From: Methylomonas sp.
GTDB taxonomy: Bacteria > Pseudomonadota > Gammaproteobacteria > Methylococcales > Methylomonadaceae
DNA length: 8,955 bases
Assembly: GCA_028688235.1 (NCBI GenBank)
Contig: JAQTYP010000117.1
Location: 1-8,955, forward strand
Direction of reading: 5' to 3'
The notes beneath the pieces are model-generated. The model worked only from the letters and a program-made list of their open reading frames with translations, did no database searches and was not told the origin of the DNA. Both the position numbers and the translations under genes were made by a program. Of the stretch, positions 1-6,093 are shown piece by piece (position 1 is the stretch's first letter; each line of letters begins with the position of its first letter).

Positions 1-234
1 CAATGGTAACCGCGCACGCAGTATAATATAAGCAACTTAGGGTAGCCATTAGTATTTAATTTTCTTCCCTAGAATTTCGATGAGATTCGATTCTAACGAA
101 TAGAATGGCAAGAACCACACAAAACACGCCCAAACGGCTTTCCATTTAAGCCGGGACAAAATATAGGATTTGCCGACGACAGGATGCACATCAATATTGA
201 CGCCGCCCCGTTCGGCTCAGACCGACTTTGGCGG
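1..234. other. left-edge spacer without a convincing gene
   Basis: No ORF with a credible start and ribosome binding site was found on either strand. There are two small hairpins: 90-106 (6-bp arms ATTCTA/TAGAAT, 5-base loop) and 135-153 (arms CGGCTT/AAGCCG, 7-base loop). A TATAAT sits at 22-27 on the plus strand, but its -35 would lie outside the window and no gene follows. The stretch lies downstream of the small exported protein gene. Confidence 0.5.
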
Positions 235-268
235 AAAATGGCCGGATTTTAGTGACACTAACCCGGCC
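235..268 (-). terminator. rho-independent terminator of the small exported protein gene
   Basis: Read on the minus strand, GGCCGGG (268-262) pairs with TCCGGCC (246-240), including one G-U. The inner arms TTAG/CTAA extend the stem with a 2-base bulge, and the sequence ATTTTCC follows directly. It begins 9 bases after the stop codon of the gene at 277-624, where a terminator is expected. The U-tract has only four bases, so strength is uncertain. Confidence 0.55.
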
Positions 269-276
269 GCTTTTGA

Positions 277-624
277 TTACAGTGCGCGATAAATTTTCAA
301 GGCTTTGTTCAATTCAACGGTCGATTTTTCGATATCGCCTTTTTTCGCCAGAATTTGGCCTTGAATAACCAAGGCGTTAGCCTTTTTGATCTGCTCTTCG
401 TTTGTGGCTAAGGTTTCGGCCGCGGTGCGTGCTGCTTTAAGATGAACTTGGGCCGCGTTGAAATCGCTTTTGGCAATTTCGATGATGGCTTGTTCGATAT
501 GGGAAATGGCCTGGCTAACGCCGGAGGGTGCCGAAGCGGCGTTTTCTTCCGCGGCGGCGATGTTGGCTGCGCCTAGCCCGATAGCCAATAATCCCGTTAA
601 TAGTGTTGCTCGAATCATATTCAT
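277..624 (-). CDS. small exported helical protein, TPR-like, function unknown
   Basis: This gene encodes 115 residues. Residues 1-25 form a typical Sec signal peptide (charged N-terminus with Arg5, hydrophobic core from Ala6 to Ile22, cleavage probably after Ala25 in the AAA-E context), so the mature protein of about 90 residues should be periplasmic or secreted. The mature part is rich in Ala, Lys, Glu and Ile, has no cysteine, and reads as amphipathic helices. Residues from about 83 to the end (ALVIQGQILAKKGD, then the KALKIY end) fit one tetratricopeptide-like helical hairpin. Length, export signal and helical repeats recall the SmbP small metal-binding proteins, but those are histidine-rich and this one has only two histidines, so I do not assign that name. 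Met1 is preferred: AGAAGG lies 11 bases upstream, which is long but better than for Met3. It appears monocistronic, with a terminator just downstream. Confidence 0.75.
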   Translation of the reverse strand: MNMIRATLLTGLLAIGLGAANIAAAEENAASAPSGVSQAISHIEQAIIEIAKSDFNAAQVHLKAARTAAETLATNEEQIKKANALVIQGQILAKKGDIEKSTVELNKALKIYRAL

Positions 625-666
625 AATGTTGCTAACCTTCTCATGGTAACCCTAATAGGGGTAAAG

Positions 667-693
667 AAAAATTGCGAAAGGCCAAGGCCTTTC
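667..693 (-). terminator. hairpin plus T-run: nadV-side terminator or leader of the small gene
   Basis: GAAAGGCC (693-686) and GGCCTTTC (683-676) are perfect complements around two bases, so a realistic fold has a 7-bp stem and 4-base loop. GCAA and then five Ts (671-667) follow on the minus strand. This resembles an intrinsic terminator for transcripts arriving from nadV. It also sits just after a TATGAT box (706-701) and could instead be the first structure in the leader of the gene at 624. The sequence alone does not decide between them. Confidence 0.35.
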
Positions 694-867
694 CTCTTCT
701 ATCATACGCACTTCGGCTCGGCCTTGTGTGACAAGTCGATTAAGCCGGAGCCTGTTACCGGCAAATGTCTATCGGAAGGGGATGTTTTTGCCGTTAAGGA
801 AGGAGCATGAGGTAACTTCTTCAAAATCGGAAAGGGGGCTTCTCGTTTAAAACGGGACACAGAGGGA

Positions 868-952
868 GGCTTAACCGTTCGCCCTGAGCTTGTCGAAGGG
901 TGAACGGTTAAGCCATTCATGGTTCGACAAGCTCACCACGAACGGCTTAACC
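868..952. repeat. REP-like three-armed palindromic element
   Basis: GGCTTAACCGTTCGCCCT (868-885) is the inverted repeat of AGGGTGAACGGTTAAGCC (897-914): 17 of 18 positions match, and the exception is a G-U in plus-strand RNA. The loop is 11 bases (886-896). A third arm at 923-943 is an inverted copy of 877-897 (18 of 21 positions), and GGCTTAACC (944-952) can pair with 906-914, so alternative folds exclude each other. The core GAGCTTGTCGAA / TTCGACAAGCTC is a motif I recognise as dispersed in many proteobacterial genomes. It lies 42 bases past the nadV stop and may stabilise or end that transcript. No transposase is nearby. Confidence 0.75.
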
Positions 953-993
953 GCCACAATGCTTACTGTTTCGAGAGTATTTTGCGCATATTC

Positions 994-2391
994 CTAACCG
1001 GGTAAATCGAGCGCAGCCCTGCTCCTGACATCGCTCAGCGTTTCGTCGATCAACAACTCGCCGTCGCGGTAGACGCTACGCAGCAAGTTTTCTCTTCCGC
1101 CCAATTCCTCTTCGCGTATCGTTCGCAGGTGTCCATCATCATTCCGCACCAAGGCCAGTCGGCCGCGTTTGGATTGTTTGCCGGGATCGGTGACCGGGTC
1201 TTTGTAAACGTCTTGCCAGGTGCCGTTGATGCAAATCGCCGAGGCCTTCATCGCGAACTTCAGGGTGTCGCGATCCAGTTTCTGCAACAGGCCGGCGCCC
1301 ATGCCGAAGGCCAGATTGTCTGCGCTATAGCCGTGCTGTTTGAGGTTTTCCAGAATCAGGCCGATGCTTTTGATGTTGACGCCGTCGCCCTGAATGACCC
1401 GCACCGCTGGATGCAGCAAACGGTAGCCGTTGAAGGTTTCCGAACCGAAGTGCTGTTCCAGCTTTTGCACGGTTTTCAACACCACTTCGACCGGATCGCC
1501 GGAGTCCGGGCGCACCACCAAGCGGCCGCCGGATTCCATGATTTGCCGCTTGAAGCGGGTGCCCCAAAGCTCCAAGGCCTGCCATAAGTCGTAGGAGTCG
1601 CTGACCACGGCAACCAGCTTGTCCGGGCCGATGAATTGATTCAGCATGTTTTGGTAGGCATCGGCCTCCCGTTCCCGTCCCCAGGCGGTGATGGTGGAGT
1701 GTTCGGCGGCGGGGATCGAATAGGCCGGCATGCCGCTTTCGTTGTAATAGCGCTTGGCGGCCAGCACCGCGCTCAAGGTGTCGGTGCCCTTGAAGTTGAC
1801 CAAGTGCGCTAACCCCGCGATGGCGGCCGATTCGAACGACGACACGCCGCGGGCGCCGAAGTCGTGCAATTTGAAATCCAGCCCGGACAGGTCGGCGCCG
1901 GTTTCTTTTAGGTAACGGGCGATCAATTGCTTGCAGGCATAGGAACGGGTGGCAACGGTGGTGCCGTACCAGGCGGCGCGCAAGATCATGGTTTCCAGGT
2001 AGCTGGTCAGCCAGAAGCATTCCGGGTCGGTGTTGACGATCTGCATCATGACTTGGCCGGGCTCGGTGACCATGCCTTCCGGCATCGCTTGAATGTGCAG
2101 CGGCAGGTGGCCGCCGTGGGCATCGACGATGTATTGCCAGCCCGGCCGGTTGAATGGGACGCCGTGGGCATTAAGGATGGTCTCGGCTTCGTCGAGCATC
2201 GCCGTCGTGACGGGTTTGAGCAGATAGTCCTTGATGAACATCTGCAAACCGAAAAACACGATATTGGGATAATCGCCGCCGCGCGATTCGACATAGGACG
2301 ACACGAACTGGGTGCCGGGCGGATATTGCCAAAAGTGGCTGGACTTGTAGCTGTCGGTGTTGAGTATCAGGTTGTCGGATAATGCATGCAT
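994..2391 (-). CDS. nadV: nicotinamide phosphoribosyltransferase
   Basis: NadV joins nicotinamide to PRPP, giving NMN and pyrophosphate, in the cytosol; this is the first step of the deamidation-free NAD salvage route. The 465 residues match the NAMPT family along the whole length. Recognisable sites, by comparison with the human enzyme, are DSYKSSH (13-19, the nicotinamide-stacking Tyr15), HDFGARG (176-182, Phe178 and Arg181), Asp204 in KGTDT, the phosphorylated histidine His231 in AAEHSTITAWG, RPDSGDP (294-300, phosphate/ribose binding), and GDGVN and GMGAGLLQK nearer the C-terminus. The reading frame stays open 167 codons further upstream, but that part lies over the nadM gene and has no family similarity. 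The start at 2391 has GGAGG 8 bases upstream and begins right at the family N-terminus. It follows nadM after 59 bases, so the two are probably co-transcribed. Confidence 0.95.
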   Translation of the reverse strand: MHALSDNLILNTDSYKSSHFWQYPPGTQFVSSYVESRGGDYPNIVFFGLQMFIKDYLLKPVTTAMLDEAETILNAHGVPFNRPGWQYIVDAHGGHLPLHIQAMPEGMVTEPGQVMMQIVNTDPECFWLTSYLETMILRAAWYGTTVATRSYACKQLIARYLKETGADLSGLDFKLHDFGARGVSSFESAAIAGLAHLVNFKGTDTLSAVLAAKRYYNESGMPAYSIPAAEHSTITAWGREREADAYQNMLNQFIGPDKLVAVVSDSYDLWQALELWGTRFKRQIMESGGRLVVRPDSGDPVEVVLKTVQKLEQHFGSETFNGYRLLHPAVRVIQGDGVNIKSIGLILENLKQHGYSADNLAFGMGAGLLQKLDRDTLKFAMKASAICINGTWQDVYKDPVTDPGKQSKRGRLALVRNDDGHLRTIREEELGGRENLLRSVYRDGELLIDETLSDVRSRAALDLPG

Positions 2392-2399
2392 CTGAAGTT

Positions 2400-2404
2400 C
2401 CTCC
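2400..2404 (-). promoter_or_regulatory. ribosome binding site that fixes the nadV start
   Basis: GGAGG on the minus strand lies 8 bases before the ATG at 2391-2389. It decides between the 465-residue NadV and the much longer open frame that runs back to 2892 over nadM. Confidence 0.85.
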
Positions 2405-2450
2405 AGAGTTAATGAACGGTCCGGTCTGTCCGGGCCGCGTGAGTAAAAGT

Positions 2451-3485
2451 TTATTCGCCGATCAGGTGTTGGATCATGAAGTAATGATCCTCGAACATTT
2501 TTTCCGGATTCAGCTCCGCCAGCGGCAGCCAAAAGGCTTTTTCGGCATCGTCGCCGCCTTTGACCTTGGGCAATTGCCGCGAATCTTCCAGTTGTATCAG
2601 GTAGGCCTGAGTGATGGTGCGGCCGCGAGCGGAACGGTAGGGCGCGTCGAAGGTTTCGGTCTTGACGATGGAGCCTTTCAGCACAGGCAGCGGCACTTTC
2701 AGGCCGGTTTCCTCTCGCAGTTCGCGCAGGCAGGCGTCCTGCAGGCGTTCGGTTTGATTGACGAAACCGCCCGGCAGCGCCATCTGGCCCTTGCCGGGTT
2801 TGGCGCGGCGCTTGACCAACAGGATGTGGCCGGACTGAACGACCAGCGCATCGACGGTCATGAACACAGGCGGATAAGGCGAAGCAGCCCAAGCCGCTTT
2901 ATACTGGCGAACGAAATCGAATTCGTCGGCGATGCCGGCATAGGTGTCCTGGGTTTTAAAGCCGTCCAGATATTGCCTGACCGGTTTGGGCAAATGCTCG
3001 CCGTAAGCCGCTTCGGAATCGCCATTGAAATAGCCTTCCCGAATCTCGGTGGCATTGATGTCTTTCAGGTTGTCGACGTCGACCGACTGCCACTGCGGAA
3101 ACAACTTCAGGTAATACGAGCTTTCGTCCTTACCGTGGCCGATCAAGGCGATGGCCGGCGGCCGGTGCGGAACCGGGTGCAGCGCTTCTGTGACGCCGGC
3201 GACGATTTTTTGCACCGAGCGCACCCAGGCCGCTTCGTTGTAAGGCGAATCGATGACCGGCAGCACATGGATGCGATCGGCGTCACTTTTATTGAAAGCC
3301 GAGAGGATCATGTCCTTACGTTCGGCATAAGACCAGGGATTTCGATACGAGGCCGGCATATGCGCGGAACCGCACAGGACGATGACGCGTTCGGAAACCG
3401 ACAAGGCTTGGTGAATGACGTGGGCGTGGCCGTTATGAAACGGCTGAAAACGGCCGATGAAGACCGTAAACGGGTATTTTTTCAT
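2451..3485 (-). CDS. nadM: bifunctional NMN adenylyltransferase / Nudix hydrolase
   Basis: This 344-residue fusion protein resembles the NadM-Nudix enzymes of cyanobacteria and Francisella. The N-terminal domain (about 1-180) is a nucleotidyltransferase: GRFQPFHNGH (11-20) carries the HxGH motif (His17, Gly19, His20) and NATEIR (144-149) is the second phosphate-binding motif. It converts NMN plus ATP to NAD and pyrophosphate. The C-terminal domain (about 200-344) has a complete Nudix box from Gly240 to Leu262: GX5E with Glu246, then REXREETGL with Glu255, Glu258 and Glu259. The usual activity of this fusion is ADP-ribose hydrolysis to AMP and ribose 5-phosphate. The start at 3485 has AAGGGGAG 7 bases upstream. 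It is the first gene of an operon with nadV, whose product NMN is the substrate of this enzyme. The Nudix substrate is inferred from the family. Confidence 0.95.
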   Translation of the reverse strand: MKKYPFTVFIGRFQPFHNGHAHVIHQALSVSERVIVLCGSAHMPASYRNPWSYAERKDMILSAFNKSDADRIHVLPVIDSPYNEAAWVRSVQKIVAGVTEALHPVPHRPPAIALIGHGKDESSYYLKLFPQWQSVDVDNLKDINATEIREGYFNGDSEAAYGEHLPKPVRQYLDGFKTQDTYAGIADEFDFVRQYKAAWAASPYPPVFMTVDALVVQSGHILLVKRRAKPGKGQMALPGGFVNQTERLQDACLRELREETGLKVPLPVLKGSIVKTETFDAPYRSARGRTITQAYLIQLEDSRQLPKVKGGDDAEKAFWLPLAELNPEKMFEDHYFMIQHLIGE

Positions 3486-3512
3486 GGTTGGGCTCCCCTT
3501 CCATATTTGAAT

Positions 3513-3535
3513 CGGCCTTCGTCTGTCGAAGGCCG
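3513..3535 (-). promoter_or_regulatory. 9-bp hairpin at the presumed 5' end of the nadM-nadV mRNA
   Basis: CGGCCTTCG (3535-3527) and CGAAGGCCG (3521-3513) form a perfect 9-bp stem with a 5-base loop. The predicted transcription start from the TATAAT at 3548-3543 is about 3536, so the message would open directly with this stem-loop. There is no T-run after it, which argues against a terminator. It ends 13 bases before the Shine-Dalgarno sequence and does not cover it. A role in mRNA stability is the simplest inference. Confidence 0.55.
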
Positions 3536-3542
3536 TGTTCGG

Positions 3543-3573
3543 ATTATAGCCAGCTCTCGCCAGAAATTTCCAA
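3543..3573 (-). promoter_or_regulatory. sigma-70-type promoter for nadM-nadV
   Basis: A perfect TATAAT (3548-3543) lies on the minus strand, 58-63 bases before the nadM start. The best -35 match is TTGGAA (3573-3568), four of six positions, at a long spacing of 19 bases. The weak -35 suggests modest basal activity or help from an activator. No recognisable operator is seen. Confidence 0.5.
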
Positions 3574-3594
3574 TTTATTTAGGCGGACCTTTTC

Positions 3595-4449
3595 TTAGGC
3601 AGTGCGCCTCTTGCCGATTCCGGCCAGCAAGCCGAATCCGGATAACCACATCAACCAGGCTGCCGGCAGAGGCACCGGCTGAACATACCAGTCCCGCTGA
3701 TGAAGGAAACCATACGTTACATCGTTGTAGGCGATAGCCTCGCTATAAAGCATGCTTCTCGTGTCATCGCTCGCAAATTGCAATACCAGTTGGTTACCGA
3801 CTTGCACGAAGGCCATGCCGATCAGGTTCAGTCGTTGATTGACGCTACAGCCTTCGGCTAGGCAGGGAACCAATGCTTCATTCCCCACTAAATCGCCGCT
3901 ACTCCTATCGCCATCGTAAGTTAGTGCCAAATAACGGTTGGCGCTACTCGCCGACAACGATGCCGTGCTAAATTCGAAATTCAACGTTGTCGGGTATAGG
4001 TTTTCGTCAGCCCAGCGGGGTATTACCACTTGCTGGCTTGGCGTGGCTCGATCCAGATACATTACGATTTCATGGCTTGCAGCCAAGGCGGAGTAGCTTT
4101 CCGCAGCCTTTACCCATAGCGTACCCGCCAAGGGGATATTTGTGGAATGGTGTTGAGTAGCCGGAGGATCCTGACTGTAATCGAAACCCTCTTCGACATC
4201 GCTGGCCTGCGAAGGCGGCAAGACCGAATAGCGGAATAAATAACCCGAAAAATCCGCCGACTGGTAGCGAAATGCGGCAATGCCTCCGTTATCGAATGCG
4301 CTGATCGATTCCACCAGACAATTACCCGCTAAAGCACAATTCTGCACGGGAAGTGGAAGTTGGCTAATGTCATCAATGATGGCTGCGTGAACGGGTATTT
4401 GGATGAGGCTGAGGCCCAAGCCAACAAGCGGTGCTAACTTTATACTCAT
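3595..4449 (-). CDS. PEP-CTERM sorting-domain protein, VPLP variant
   Basis: This 284-residue exported protein has a signal peptide at residues 1-22 (cleavage after VHA). The C-terminal sorting signal starts with VPLP at 259-262, is followed by a hydrophobic segment (about 263-279) and ends with KRR (280-282). This is the VPLPAA type of PEP-CTERM tail, recognised by exosortase (EpsH/XrtA-type) and usually linked to exopolysaccharide and biofilm matrix. The body has no domain I can name; it looks beta-rich. It has four cysteines in two close pairs (38/44 and 196/201), which may form disulfides after export. The start is supported by AAGGAG 6 bases upstream. No exosortase is in the window, so processing must depend on a distant locus. 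Regulation is probably sigma-54 dependent, given the promoter at 4495-4509 and the inverted repeat further upstream. Confidence 0.9.
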   Translation of the reverse strand: MSIKLAPLVGLGLSLIQIPVHAAIIDDISQLPLPVQNCALAGNCLVESISAFDNGGIAAFRYQSADFSGYLFRYSVLPPSQASDVEEGFDYSQDPPATQHHSTNIPLAGTLWVKAAESYSALAASHEIVMYLDRATPSQQVVIPRWADENLYPTTLNFEFSTASLSASSANRYLALTYDGDRSSGDLVGNEALVPCLAEGCSVNQRLNLIGMAFVQVGNQLVLQFASDDTRSMLYSEAIAYNDVTYGFLHQRDWYVQPVPLPAAWLMWLSGFGLLAGIGKRRTA

Positions 4450-4494
4450 TATCTACTCCTTCTTATGGTTTTGCCATAAATCCATAATTCAAGA

Positions 4495-4509
4495 GCAACA
4501 TTTAGACCA
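4495..4509 (-). promoter_or_regulatory. sigma-54-like -24/-12 promoter of the VPLP PEP-CTERM gene
   Basis: The minus strand reads TGGTCTAAATGTTGC (4509-4495), which fits the consensus TGGCAC-N5-TTGC with the invariant GG and GC exactly 10 bases apart. The start would fall near 4484, giving a leader of about 35 bases. The three positions after TGG deviate from consensus, so this is a candidate. Sigma-54 control of PEP-CTERM genes through the PrsK/PrsR system is known, which adds plausibility. Confidence 0.5.
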
Positions 4510-4566
4510 ACAGCCAAGCCGTTAGCCACACCTAAAAATAGCGAAGGCACCGTATCGTACTTTTCG

Positions 4567-4597
4567 GTGATTTCACCTATTCAGTACGTGAAATCAC
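4567..4597. promoter_or_regulatory. 10-bp perfect inverted repeat, possible activator site
   Basis: GTGATTTCAC (4567-4576) and GTGAAATCAC (4588-4597) are perfect inverted copies separated by 11 bases, so the half-site centres are 21 bases (two helical turns) apart. The centre lies about 98 bases upstream of the start predicted for the sigma-54-like promoter, a usual distance for a bacterial enhancer-binding protein. It could also act on the rightward gene, whose candidate promoter is about 105 bases away. Confidence 0.5.
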
Positions 4598-4685
4598 TGA
4601 TTACGCGAAAATAGCAGGGGATAGGAGGATAGAAGCCGAAAATACCGATGGGGCGGAAGTGCGAGGGGTCTAATCGTCAATAAAT

Positions 4686-4714
4686 ATGGCAAGCTGTTCT
4701 CGGGTTGCTAGAAT
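4686..4714 (+). promoter_or_regulatory. candidate sigma-70 promoter for the DUF2235 gene
   Basis: ATGGCA (4686-4691, four of six matches to TTGACA) is followed after exactly 17 bases by TAGAAT (4709-4714, five of six). The start would be near 4721, with a leader of about 94 bases. Similar matches occur by chance, so confidence is limited. Confidence 0.35.
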
Positions 4715-4814
4715 AGTCCTGCGCACAGAAACACACAAAAGAACTCAGCGGCCCTGCAGCACAGCCGATTGACGCCATCCCCCGGCCAAATTCGATAACC
4801 CCAGGAGATAAGCC

Positions 4815-5963
4815 ATGCCCAAAACCATCATCTTTTGCGCCGACGGCACTTGGAACGGCCCCGATCAGGACGATAATAACGACCGGCAACCCGACCCTAC
4901 CAATGTATTCAAGCTCTTCCTCAGCTTGGCCGGTGACGAAACGGCGGATTCCGCACCATTGCAGCATGAACAGGAAAAGCGCTTGACTCGAGATGGCGCT
5001 ACGCTGCAAGTTTCCAAGTATATCCACGGCGTTGGCGACACCCGCAATCCAATAAACAAAGTATTGGGCGGCGTGTTCGGTGCCGGCATTATCGCCCGCA
5101 TCGTCCGCGGCTATACCTTCATCTCCCGCGAATACGAACCAGGCGATCACATCGTCGTCATCGGCTTCAGCCGTGGCGCCTACACGGTGCGGGCGCTGGC
5201 CGGCATGATAGCCAAGCAAGGCCTGTTGGCCAAACGCCTGACAACCGATAAAACCGACGCTTATCGTTGGGGAGCCAGGGCTTGGTATCATTATCGCAAG
5301 GATAGCGGTCAAGGCAACTGGTGGACCCGGCTGGTCGGCGGCATTTCCAATTTACCTGGTTTCATAGGCAGCAGCGCCGTCGATGCCGACGACCTTCAGC
5401 CGGTGGAATCTATTCGCGCCGTCGCCGTATGGGATACCGTGGGCGCCTTAGGCTTTCCCCGTTACAACAAAGACAGCCGGGCGGATGTATTCGAATTCGC
5501 CAACACCCGACTCAGCGATAAGGTCGAGCGCGGCATACATGCAGTATCGCTGGACGAACAGCGGGTGGATTTCACGCCGACATTATGGGATAGCGCCGGC
5601 CATGTCGAGCAAATGCTGTTCGCCGGAGCCCATGCCGATGTGGGCGGCGGTTATACCTCGCTGAACAAGGAAAGCGGTCTGTCGGACATCGCTTTGCAAT
5701 GGATGATGGAAAAGCTCATGCCATTATCGGTACAATTTGGCTCGACAGACGCACCGGCCTTGAATCCAGATCCGGCAGGCACGGCGCATCAACCTTGGCG
5801 GCATTTTCCGTTCGCCGACGGCAAAAAATCTCTGCGTCAATTCGCCGGCAAGGGCTTGATCGTGCATGAATCGGTTCGCAAACGAATGGAAGCAGGTCCG
5901 GTGATCGCCGATCCTGGTCTGTCGACCATGCCGTATCGGCCCGAGAATTTACCCCGGCAATAA
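4815..5963 (+). CDS. DUF2235 (Tle1-type) alpha/beta hydrolase
   Basis: The 382-residue protein belongs to the DUF2235 family, which includes the Tle1 type VI secreted phospholipases as well as many uncharacterised cytosolic hydrolases. The N-terminal CADGTWNG (8-15) is the family hallmark. The catalytic triad looks complete: nucleophile Ser119 in GFSRGAYTVRA (117 onward), Asp207 in VWDTVGALG, and His273 in AGAHADVGGGY. The likely reaction is hydrolysis of an ester such as a phospholipid acyl bond; the substrate cannot be read from the sequence. There is no signal peptide or membrane segment. It lacks a fused PAAR, VgrG or other T6SS domain, and no immunity-type gene or T6SS gene is next to it, so an antibacterial effector role is not supported here. 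It is shorter than typical effectors and is mostly catalytic domain. AGGAG lies 7 bases before the ATG. A DUF815 ATPase gene follows after 130 bases on the same strand. Confidence 0.9.
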   Translation: MPKTIIFCADGTWNGPDQDDNNDRQPDPTNVFKLFLSLAGDETADSAPLQHEQEKRLTRDGATLQVSKYIHGVGDTRNPINKVLGGVFGAGIIARIVRGYTFISREYEPGDHIVVIGFSRGAYTVRALAGMIAKQGLLAKRLTTDKTDAYRWGARAWYHYRKDSGQGNWWTRLVGGISNLPGFIGSSAVDADDLQPVESIRAVAVWDTVGALGFPRYNKDSRADVFEFANTRLSDKVERGIHAVSLDEQRVDFTPTLWDSAGHVEQMLFAGAHADVGGGYTSLNKESGLSDIALQWMMEKLMPLSVQFGSTDAPALNPDPAGTAHQPWRHFPFADGKKSLRQFAGKGLIVHESVRKRMEAGPVIADPGLSTMPYRPENLPRQ

Positions 5964-6023
5964 AGCCGCGATTGTGATGACGCGACAGAATGGAATGCTA
6001 ATCAGCGCAAACCCGACATTTTA

Positions 6024-6051
6024 TTGACAATCCCTTCTTGCATGGTCACAT
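6024..6051 (+). promoter_or_regulatory. weak candidate promoter before the DUF815 ATPase gene
   Basis: A perfect -35 TTGACA (6024-6029) is followed at 16 bases by TCACAT (6046-6051), only three of six for the -10. If used, the ATPase gene would have its own start about 35 bases upstream. The 130-base gap after the hydrolase gene leaves separate transcription open, though read-through is equally possible. Confidence 0.25.
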
Positions 6052-6093
6052 CTTCGCATCCCAGCATATTCTAAAACCTAAACCACGAACATT

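Larger units (their letters stand above)
625..993. other. spacer between nadV and the small exported protein gene
   Basis: This 369-base stretch has no believable gene. The only longer ORF, 702-920 minus, reads through the palindromic repeat and gives the HPSTSSGRT peptide typical of such repeats. The spacer holds the hairpin at 667-693, the REP-like element at 868-952, and a possible minus-strand -10 box TATGAT (706-701) for the small gene. A further weak hairpin, GCCGG/CCGGC, lies around 744-763. Confidence 0.6.
4450..4814. other. divergent regulatory spacer
   Basis: This 365-base region separates the leftward PEP-CTERM gene from the rightward hydrolase gene. No gene is seen in it. It contains a sigma-54-like promoter facing left, a 10-bp perfect inverted repeat, and a possible sigma-70 promoter facing right; all three are listed separately. 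Confidence 0.6.

Noticed and set aside
22..27. perfect TATAAT on the plus strand at the left edge
   Set aside because: The -35 would be outside the window and no gene follows within 250 bases, so it cannot be supported as a promoter.
58..200. short minus-strand ORFs of about 29-39 codons in the left spacer
   Set aside because: One has a hydrophobic stretch (start MESRLGV), but neither has a Shine-Dalgarno sequence or other support.
277..624. assignment of the small exported protein as SmbP metal-binding protein
   Set aside because: Length and helices are similar but the histidine-rich repeats needed for metal binding are missing.
702..920. 72-residue minus-strand ORF
   Set aside because: It runs through the palindromic repeat and its HPSTSSGRT peptide is the usual spurious translation of that repeat; no ribosome binding site.
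1129..1587. plus-strand ORFs within nadV (also 1927-2382)
   Set aside because: Shadow frames antisense to a well-supported gene.
2382..3737. 451-residue plus-strand ORF
   Set aside because: It is antisense to nadM, whose family motifs and operon context are clear; no similarity to anything known and no good start signal.
4677..5312. 211-residue minus-strand ORF
   Set aside because: Antisense to the DUF2235 gene, lacks a domain, and would cross its promoter region.
4815..5963. calling the DUF2235 hydrolase a T6SS antibacterial effector
   Set aside because: No PAAR, VgrG, Hcp, adaptor or immunity gene is in the window; the family also has non-secreted members.
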